Source: an uncultured Myxococcales bacterium (lineage in GTDB: Bacteria > Myxococcota_A > Bradymonadia > Bradymonadales > Bradymonadaceae). From it: 7,890 nt of DNA. The notes beneath the pieces were generated by a model. The model worked only from the letters and a program-made list of their open reading frames with translations, had not been told where the DNA came from and searched no databases. Position 1 is the stretch's first letter. The number at the start of each line of letters is the position of its first letter. The stretch is taken from positions 1 to 7,890 of the forward strand of contig CAJXPN010000162.1 of NCBI GenBank assembly GCA_913058025.1. The letters run 5' to 3'. The translations under genes were made by a program, and so were the position numbers. Of the stretch, positions 1 to 4,683 are shown piece after piece.

Positions 1-561
1 CTCCATGACCACGGAGGCCTGGCGGCAGTGCCCGCAGCCGAAGTCGGCGAACTCGACGAGGACGACCTTGGCGTCGGCCTTGCCCTTGAACGGGACGTTC
101 TCGAGATTGAACTCGTGGGTCGCCTTGATCGACTTGAGGTACGCGGTGACGCCGTTGATGGTGTCGGTGTCGCTCAGGCCCTTGGCCAAGCCCTCGGCGA
201 GCTTGCCGCCGGCGGAGACGGCGAGCATGCAGCCGCCGGTCTCTTGCTTCAGGCACGCGTCGAGGCTGTCGGTCGAGCCCTCGCAGGGGCACAGCTCGGC
301 CTCGGCCAGCTTGACCATGCGGGTGCGCAGCTCGGGCTTGAGGCGAGTGAGGTCGAACGGGGGGTAGATCTTGGAGTCGACGCCATTGGTCGCCTCCTCC
401 TTCTTGCCGTCTGCCTTCTTGTCACCCTCGGTGGGCGCCTCGGCGGCGGGCTTCTCGCCCTCCTCCTTCTTCTCCTCACCACAGCTCGCGCCCGCGAGCA
501 TCGTCACGGCGGCGAGCGCCGTGATCATCCTGACTGCGAGCTGACTCCAACGCGTCTTCAT
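1..561 (-). CDS. DsbA/thioredoxin-fold lipoprotein, 3' end cut by window
   Basis: The first 187 codons are present; the frame is open at base 1, so the C-terminus is missing. The ATG at 561 is preceded on the minus strand by GGAG about 6 nt upstream. Residues 1-26 look like a lipoprotein signal (basic MKTR, hydrophobic stretch, Cys27). The lipobox Gly-Ala-Ser-Cys is atypical because Gly sits at -3 instead of Leu. Residues 28-58 form a Lys/Glu/Ala-rich tether. Residues 80-125 hold a Cys cluster (CPC at 91-93, Cys103, Cys111). Residues 165-187 start a thioredoxin-like fold (VVLVEFADF) with active-site CGHC at 176-179. Proteins of this class oxidise, reduce or isomerise disulfides outside the cytoplasm; CGHC is PDI-like, whereas classical DsbA has CPHC. 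Likely anchored to a membrane and facing the periplasm. It is divergent from the gene at 780 across 218 bases. Fold confident, redox direction unknown. Confidence 0.82.
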   Translation of the reverse strand, partial: MKTRWSQLAVRMITALAAVTMLAGASCGEEKKEEGEKPAAEAPTEGDKKADGKKEEATNGVDSKIYPPFDLTRLKPELRTRMVKLAEAELCPCEGSTDSLDACLKQETGGCMLAVSAGGKLAEGLAKGLSDTDTINGVTAYLKSIKATHEFNLENVPFKGKADAKVVLVEFADFGCGHCRQASVVME

Positions 562-779
562 GTATGCTCCGATTCGGCTACGTTCATGGCTACTTTGTCT
601 CGGCTCTCCAAGGAGGAGATGCTTCACACCGAGCATGTGGCTCGAACGGCGCTCGACGCGCCGATCTTCCGAGCGCCGCCATTCAACGACAGGCTCTCCA
701 CCACGTCAAGCGCGCCGGGGCCTCGAGTCGAGGACGAAGGAGACGGCGCAGGAGCTCACACCAACACGAAAGGAAGACG

Positions 780-2036
780 ATGAGCGCGAGACACTCGAAG
801 CCAGGCCTGTTGATCGTCGCGGCCGTGATGGCCCACGCCGCCCCCGCGGCAGCGCAACGTCACGACGAGTGGACGTGCGAGCCCACGTCCTCAGTGGGCT
901 CGTGCCCCGAGCGCGACGCACCCGTCGCCAGGTTGAACAGACTCGCCGTGCGCGCTCGCCACCTGGGTGACCTCCCGGAGGCCGCGAGGCGCTACGACGA
1001 GATCTTCGGGCGGAGCCGGTGGTGCGACGACGTCGACCTGACCTCCGAGGCCCCGAACGCCACCGGCTACCGCGTCTACACCGACGCGTACGTGACCGCG
1101 AGGCGGCTCAAGCGAACCGCCGACGCGCTCCAGTGCGCGCTTGCTGCCTACCAGATCATCCCCCCGAGGGACGCGTCGAGCCCGGGCCAGACCACCTACA
1201 TGCTCGCGACCGCCGTGAGGTTGGCCCAGACACGCGGGGTGCCGCTCCCGGAGATCATGGTCGACAACATGATGTTTCAGGGCATCGACACGCTGTCGGA
1301 CTACCTGCACGAGGACGCGTTCTACATCGAGCCCTCCCTTCGGCGTTACAGGTCGATGCCCGACCGCGTCCGCGCCGTCGTCCGCGAGCGTGTGCTCGGG
1401 GCGCCGCTCGTCGAGGCCGAGGTGAAGGGGCCTTTCCGCTCCCCGAAGGAGCTGTGCGACGCGTTGGTCCCGCGCACGGACTACCCGAGTCAGGCGTGCA
1501 CGCTCGCGGAGCTTCCCGCGGCGCGGGTCGCGGTCGTGACGCCCTGGCGGCCCTCCCCTGGCGCGGTGATCTCCTCGGACCCGTGCAGGCACGAGTCGGT
1601 CGTGACGATCCGGCGCGGCGACGAGGTGTGGGCGACGCTGCCCAAGGGCATCTCGAACGAGGACCTCAGGGAGTGCCACATGTCAGGCGGCGGGATCACC
1701 ACCCCGACGGCGCCCCAGACGCGCGACTCCATCGGCGCGCCCTCCGTGCACCTCGTCTCCTATGAGACCTACCTCAGCGTCGGCGGAGACGCGTCGTTCA
1801 CCAGCAGCGGCCTGGAGACCTACGTGTGCCGTGACGACGGGGCCGCGCCCAGGTGCTGGTTCAACGCCCGCGTGAGCGCGGTCGGCTCCGACATCGACCC
1901 GAACACCGGCGACGTGAACCACTGGTACAGGTTCGAGCCGCTCACCCCCGACCTCATACTCCGCCGCCTCGGGCTCCAGCCAGGTCAGGGAGGCACGCCG
2001 CCGGCCCGCATGACGATGGAGGAGCTGCTGAGGTGA
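780..2036 (+). CDS. secreted Cys-rich protein of unknown function
   Basis: 418 residues; I do not recognise a family. ATG 780 is chosen over in-frame starts further upstream because AAAGGAAG lies just before it and a clean signal peptide follows (residues 1-25: MSARHSKPG, a hydrophobic Leu/Val/Ala core, APAAA before Gln26). The mature part contains ten cysteines by my count, which suggests disulfides in the periplasm or outside. Residues about 45-165 look helical and TPR-like (a GDLPEAARRYDEIF segment), with no clear repeat register. The C-terminal half is mixed, ending in a Met/Glu-rich helix (MTMEELLR). Arginine is often AGG (about ten codons), unlike thrS. The stop codon overlaps the ribosome binding site of the next gene, so the two are probably co-transcribed. 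The divergent neighbour is a thiol-disulfide lipoprotein; a functional link through disulfide formation is possible but only inferred. Confidence 0.8.
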   Translation: MSARHSKPGLLIVAAVMAHAAPAAAQRHDEWTCEPTSSVGSCPERDAPVARLNRLAVRARHLGDLPEAARRYDEIFGRSRWCDDVDLTSEAPNATGYRVYTDAYVTARRLKRTADALQCALAAYQIIPPRDASSPGQTTYMLATAVRLAQTRGVPLPEIMVDNMMFQGIDTLSDYLHEDAFYIEPSLRRYRSMPDRVRAVVRERVLGAPLVEAEVKGPFRSPKELCDALVPRTDYPSQACTLAELPAARVAVVTPWRPSPGAVISSDPCRHESVVTIRRGDEVWATLPKGISNEDLRECHMSGGGITTPTAPQTRDSIGAPSVHLVSYETYLSVGGDASFTSSGLETYVCRDDGAAPRCWFNARVSAVGSDIDPNTGDVNHWYRFEPLTPDLILRRLGLQPGQGGTPPARMTMEELLR

Positions 2037-2043
2037 CCCGACG

Positions 2044-2313
2044 ATGAGCGACGACACGAGACCACGGTTCACCGACGGGCCCGCCTACAGGCTCCAGCGC
2101 ATGGAGCACGTCATCATGACGGGATCCTCGCTCACCATCCCCATACGCCGCGTCCGGGTCATCCGCGAGGCTCGCGCCGAGCTCGCCGAGAAGCGTGAGG
2201 CCGTGGCGCAACTGCGCCACGACAGGATCGTCCACGTCAGGCAGCTCGAGGAGGTCAGCGGAGGCATCTCACTGGCAGGAGGCATCGGCGGCGAGCTCTC
2301 GCCGATCGATTGA
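2044..2313 (+). CDS. small hypothetical helical protein
   Basis: 89 residues, family not recognised. The ATG lies 7 bases after the stop of the secreted-protein gene, and GAGGTGA spanning that stop serves as ribosome binding site 6 nt before the ATG, so translation is probably coupled. No signal peptide or membrane segment is visible. Residues about 36-70 are rich in Arg, Glu, Ala and Leu and look like one long amphipathic helix or coiled coil (REARAELAEKREAVAQL); the tail is Gly-rich. AGG arginine codons continue the style of the upstream gene. It ends 4 bases before the end of the convergent barstar-family gene. It does not resemble barnase: too short, no signal, none of the expected catalytic motifs. 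Confidence 0.65.
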   Translation: MSDDTRPRFTDGPAYRLQRMEHVIMTGSSLTIPIRRVRVIREARAELAEKREAVAQLRHDRIVHVRQLEEVSGGISLAGGIGGELSPID

Positions 2314-2317
2314 CGGC

Positions 2318-2836
2318 TCACCGCAACACGACCCTGTCCCCGAACACGGCGACGTATTCGTCGAACGGCGCGAGCCGAGCCCCATCCGAGGGGCCGCTGC
2401 GCGCTTCCTCCCACGTTGCCGGAAACGCGGTCCGAGCGACCTCTGAGTTCTGCCACACGAGCGTGAACCGCTCCGGCGCGCCGAACCCACCACAAAGGCA
2501 GTCCGCGAGCGCGTCCAGGCATCCTCCGAAATACCCGCGCGGTCCGTTGATGGCCTCACCCAACGCGAGATGAAGCGAGGGTCGATCGGTGATGCAGCCC
2601 CCGTCCATCGTGTAGGTGGTCCCCTCGGGAGGCACCTCACGGCCGCCGCCGCAGAGGGCGAACCAGTGGAGCCGGACCAGGTAGAGCCACTCGAGCTTCG
2701 TCTCCAGGTCCAAGTCCACCCAGGTACCCAGCTCATCCGACGGGAAGTTCTGCCACCGTTCGAGCGCGCCGCTCGAGAACGGTTGGCCTCGGTGGTTGAG
2801 GCGATCCTCGCGCAACCAGTGTGGTCTCGTGCTCAT
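2318..2836 (-). CDS. barstar-family (ribonuclease inhibitor-like) protein
   Basis: 172 residues from ATG 2836. That start is preferred over the in-frame ATG at 2872 because AAGGA lies 4 nt before it, while the earlier ATG has no convincing ribosome binding site. The C-terminal half matches the barstar fold. A strand (TYTMDGGCITD, residues 74-84) is followed by PSLHLALGEAI, then YFGGCLDALADCL at 102-114, corresponding to barstar YYGENLDALWDCL, then the strand FTLVWQNS at 124-131. Asp108 and Asp112 align with barstar Asp35 and Asp39, which contact the barnase active site; the Trp between them is Ala here. The first 73 residues are an extra N-terminal region rich in Trp and Leu that I do not recognise; barstar itself is about 90 residues. 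Barstars bind and block cytoplasmic copies of secreted RNases. No barnase-like gene is in the window, so this may be an orphan immunity protein or a repurposed fold. Confidence 0.8.
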   Translation of the reverse strand: MSTRPHWLREDRLNHRGQPFSSGALERWQNFPSDELGTWVDLDLETKLEWLYLVRLHWFALCGGGREVPPEGTTYTMDGGCITDRPSLHLALGEAINGPRGYFGGCLDALADCLCGGFGAPERFTLVWQNSEVARTAFPATWEEARSGPSDGARLAPFDEYVAVFGDRVVLR

Positions 2837-2985
2837 TCGTTCCTTGTGGGTGTACAGGTGTGTAGAGTCCATGCGCGGCGCCCGGTCATCCTGGCGCCTC
2901 CATTGAACAACGGATCACCTGACGCGTCGAGAGCCCCGGCCGCCGACCATCGGCCTGGTGATCTCACACACGAACCGAGAACGCA

Positions 2986-3450
2986 TTGATACGACACGCC
3001 CGACCCGACGACCTCGACGGGATCCTGAACGTCGCGACCCACTCCACCCTCTTCGAACACGAGGAGATGGAGGTCTTCGGGCACACGATCCGTGAGTTTT
3101 TCGCGGAGGAGGAGCCCGAGCACGTCTGGCTCGTGGACGAGCACCTCGGCGCGGTCTCCGCGGTCGCGTACATGGGCCCCGAGATGGCGGATCGCGTCTG
3201 GAACCTGTTCTTCATCTCCGTGCTGCCCGAGCTCAAGGGGATGGGGCGGGGCGGCGCGCTCCTGCGCCACGTCGAGGCGCAGCTCGTGGACCTGGAGCAG
3301 CGGATGTTGGTGATCGATACGTCCGGGCTCGACGGGTTCGAGCCCACGCGCGCCTTCTACATCAAGCACGGCTACACCCTCTCTGCGCAGATCCCCGACT
3401 TCTGGGCGGACGGCGACGACAAGGTCGTGTTCACCAAGCGCCTGTCGTGA
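2986..3450 (+). CDS. GNAT-family N-acetyltransferase
   Basis: 154 residues, a normal length for a single-domain GNAT. The start is TTG at 2986: the frame has a stop at 2959-2961 and no other start between, and the product begins IRHARPDD, a usual GNAT beginning. The ribosome binding site is weak (GAGAA about 5 nt upstream), so initiation may be poor. Motif A is at residues 75-93 (FFISVLPELKGMGRGGALL); the acetyl-CoA loop reads K-G-M-G-R-G, so Lys replaces the usual Gln/Arg. The C-terminal FYIKHGY at 124-130 is the typical motif B end. The substrate cannot be told. The stop overlaps the start of the following hydrolase gene by 4 bases, so the two are probably an operon with coupled translation. 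Confidence 0.87.
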   Translation: MIRHARPDDLDGILNVATHSTLFEHEEMEVFGHTIREFFAEEEPEHVWLVDEHLGAVSAVAYMGPEMADRVWNLFFISVLPELKGMGRGGALLRHVEAQLVDLEQRMLVIDTSGLDGFEPTRAFYIKHGYTLSAQIPDFWADGDDKVVFTKRLS

Positions 3451-4298
3451 GCACCGTCACCGTCGGGCTGACGCAGCTCCCCAACCACACGGACACGGGC
3501 GCGAACGCGGCCAGGATCCTCGGCGCGATCGCGCAGTGGGGCGCCCGCGGCGTCGACCTCGTGGTGTTCCCGGAGTGCGCGCTGACCGGGTTCTCTGCGC
3601 GACATGGCGACGCCACGCCCGAGACGATCCGCGCGCACGTCGACGCGATCGAGCGCGCCGCGATCACGCAGGGGCTCGCGGTCGTGTTGCCGTCGGCGCG
3701 GCTCGATGGTGACGAGGCCATCAACTCTGGGTGGTGGCTGGGCGCCGGGCTCGAGCGCTCGCGGTTCGACAAGACGGGGCTCACGGAGTCCGAGCGCCTC
3801 TACTTCACGGCGCCCGAGTCGCCAGGGGTGCGGGTCGTCGAGGTCGGCGGCGCGCGCTTCGGGGTCCTGATCTGCCGGGAGGTCGACGACGACCCGGAGC
3901 GATACCTGGGCGACGACCCGCCAGACGTGGTCCTCTGGCCGGGGTATTGGGGCTGGGACGCCGAAGACGGGTGGGACCCGGAGGTCGGCGGCGCGTACGC
4001 GCTCACCCGACGGCTCGAGCGCCCGCTCCTGCAGGCGACCTTCAGCCGCAACGAGGGCACGACGCACCGGGGCGCGGGGCCGCACGGGCTGAGCGTCGTC
4101 GTGGGTCGCGGCAACGAGCTCGCGCGCCGTGGCCCGTGGGGTGAGGACGCCGGGATCGAGGTCACGCTCACGCGAAGGGGTGGCTCGTGGGACGTGCTCG
4201 AGAGCGCGGCCGTCGCGCCGATCGGCTGGGGCACTTCGGCTGGCGCGGAGGGTGGGAACAAGGGCCGCGGAGCCGAGGTTGTCAGGGGGTCCGCGTGA
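3447..4298 (+). CDS. carbon-nitrogen hydrolase (nitrilase superfamily)
   Basis: 283 residues, the usual size for the family. The GTG start at 3447 overlaps the GNAT stop (GTGA), which indicates translational coupling. The Glu-Lys-Cys triad is visible: Glu43 in VVFPECALTGF, Lys109 in RFDKTGL, and Cys143 in GVLICREVD. The nucleophile region is normally followed by further conserved residues (often CYD or CWE); CREVDDD is a variant, so substrate type is uncertain. Members hydrolyse or condense amides and nitriles (omega-amidases, carbamoylputrescine hydrolases, formamidases and others). The last 25 or so residues are Gly-rich and probably disordered. Likely a cytoplasmic amidase; pairing with an acetyltransferase suggests a small modification or degradation step on a shared N-acyl or amide compound, which is inference. 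A strong hairpin follows the stop directly. Confidence 0.88.
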   Translation: MSTVTVGLTQLPNHTDTGANAARILGAIAQWGARGVDLVVFPECALTGFSARHGDATPETIRAHVDAIERAAITQGLAVVLPSARLDGDEAINSGWWLGAGLERSRFDKTGLTESERLYFTAPESPGVRVVEVGGARFGVLICREVDDDPERYLGDDPPDVVLWPGYWGWDAEDGWDPEVGGAYALTRRLERPLLQATFSRNEGTTHRGAGPHGLSVVVGRGNELARRGPWGEDAGIEVTLTRRGGSWDVLESAAVAPIGWGTSAGAEGGNKGRGAEVVRGSA

Positions 4299-4319
4299 GC
4301 GCGTCCTGACTGGACGCGC
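4299..4319 (+). terminator. hairpin at the end of the GNAT-hydrolase operon
   Basis: GCGCGTCC, loop TGACT, GGACGCGC: a perfect 8-bp GC-rich stem starting one base after the hydrolase stop codon. No U-run follows, so it may act as a weak intrinsic terminator, a 3'-end stabiliser or a Rho pause site. Its place between the operon and the thrS leader region supports a role in separating transcripts. Confidence 0.5.
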
Positions 4320-4362
4320 CCTCGCAGAAGCATTAGGTTTCCTCCAACTTCGCGCATGACGC

Positions 4363-4422
4363 GGGTGATTCGGAGGTCCTGAGCCGGACCGACGATCCAT
4401 CACCCCTCGTGTCGCGCGACAC
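4363..4422 (+). promoter_or_regulatory. nested dyads ahead of the thrS leader ORF
   Basis: Part of the 381-base gap before thrS. GGGTGAT (4363-4369) pairs with ATCACCC (4399-4405), and inside it GGTCC (4375-4379) pairs with GGACC (4386-4390). This is followed by a perfect 14-base palindrome GTGTCGCGCGACAC (4409-4422). On RNA these would be a stacked hairpin and a second stem 5' of the leader ORF. On DNA the palindrome could be a dimeric-regulator operator. I cannot place a promoter with confidence, so which reading is right is open. Confidence 0.35.
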
Positions 4423-4444
4423 AACGAGCAGAAGGTCAGCAGAG

Positions 4445-4537
4445 ATGTTCAAGCGAACGACGACGACGACGATCACCCACGCGACTCCTACGACCGCGAC
4501 GGTGACGACGACGACGACGACCGCGACGTCCCGCTGA
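4445..4537 (+). CDS. threonine-rich leader peptide of thrS
   Basis: A 30-codon ORF upstream of thrS, beginning MFKR and ending TSR before TGA at 4535. AAGG lies 9 nt before the ATG. Seventeen of 30 residues are Thr: a run of five (residues 5-9), scattered ones at 11, 14, 16, 17 and 19, a run of six (21-26), and one at 28. Thr codons are 13 ACG, 3 ACC and 1 ACT, so it is not only a pure ACG repeat: the Thr bias is kept where the triplet repeat is broken. The composition closely recalls E. coli ThrL (runs of Thr and Ile after a short basic start). It ends 142 bases before the thrS ATG, and its last codons lie inside a hairpin. The expected role is a sensor: ribosomes stall when Thr-tRNA is scarce and change the folding of the downstream RNA, raising thrS expression. 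Leader control of a synthetase is known for pheM-pheST in E. coli. Product probably has no function of its own. Confidence 0.82.
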   Translation: MFKRTTTTTITHATPTTATVTTTTTTATSR

Positions 4538-4654
4538 CGCCGCGCCGCCCTCCCCTCTCACCGAGAGTCGAGACGGCGCGTGCCTTCGAAACCTGCACGA
4601 CCCCATACAAGCGCAACATCACGCGACCTCGGCGGACACGATCCGACCGGAGGT
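4522..4654 (+). promoter_or_regulatory. attenuator-like RNA switch between leader ORF and thrS
   Basis: Hand pairing gives four overlapping, mutually exclusive stems. H1: 4522-4525 with 4541-4544 and 4527-4530 with 4536-4539, one A/C mismatch, covering the last Thr codons and stop. H2: CGCGCCG 4541-4547 with CGGCGCG 4574-4580, enclosing CTCTC 4555-4559 with GAGAG 4563-4567. H3: CGCGTG 4577-4582 with CACGCG 4620-4625, extended by 4569-4572 with 4628-4631. H4: ACCTCGGCGG 4626-4635 with 4643-4654 (two bulges), hiding the GGAGG at 4649-4653. H1 excludes H2, H2 excludes H3, H3 excludes H4, so folding near the leader stop could be passed on to ribosome access at thrS. No stem is followed by a U-run, so translational or Rho-linked control is more likely than classic intrinsic termination. 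A C-rich stretch at 4548-4559 could suit Rho. Not energy-calculated; in GC-rich DNA some pairings will be chance. Confidence 0.45.
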
Positions 4655-4656
4655 GC

Positions 4657-4683
4657 ATGTACACGAGAGGACACGAGACATGA
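4657..4683 (+). CDS. possible 8-codon mini-ORF overlapping the thrS start
   Basis: ATG at 4657 encodes MYTRGHET and stops at TGA 4681-4683, overlapping the thrS ATG (4680) as ATGA. The strong GGAGG at 4649-4653, the best ribosome binding site here, ends 3 nt before this ATG, a little close. The codons AGA, GGA and ACA are rare for such GC-rich DNA, and two of eight codons are Thr. It may couple thrS translation to the hidden GGAGG, or it may be coincidence. Confidence 0.3.
   Translation: MYTRGHET

Noticed and set aside
28..783. Long plus-strand ORF antisense to the lipoprotein
   Set aside because: Its low-complexity Gly/Leu/Val product is typical of an antisense shadow in GC-rich DNA; the minus-strand frame has a signal, lipobox and CGHC.
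2044..2313. Small protein as a barnase-type toxin paired with the barstar-family gene
   Set aside because: Convergent orientation, no secretion signal, too short, no RNase motif.
2837..2872. Longer barstar-family start at ATG 2872
   Set aside because: No good ribosome binding site; ATG 2836 has AAGGA. Not fully excluded.
2877..2898. Two GGCGCC palindromes between the barstar-family gene and GNAT
   Set aside because: Six-base palindromes are frequent in such GC-rich DNA; no promoter or conserved context visible.
3372..4424. 350-codon minus-strand ORF across the hydrolase gene
   Set aside because: Arg/Pro/Ala-rich shadow; the opposite strand carries a full nitrilase triad.
4457..4528. Reading the ACG/GAC stretch as a mere trinucleotide repeat
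   Set aside because: Not excluded as an origin, but the repeat is broken by ATC, CAC, GCG and CCT while Thr returns as ACC and ACT in the same frame, with proper start, stop and ribosome binding site.
4299..4679. T-box riboswitch or a detached TGS domain upstream of thrS
   Set aside because: No T-box-like conserved sequence was seen, and no reading frame gives a TGS-like product; only the short leader and mini-ORF are open and plausible.
4653..4679. GTG 4653 as thrS start
   Set aside because: It lies within the GGAGG element itself and has no upstream binding site; ATG 4680 has AGAGGA at suitable spacing.
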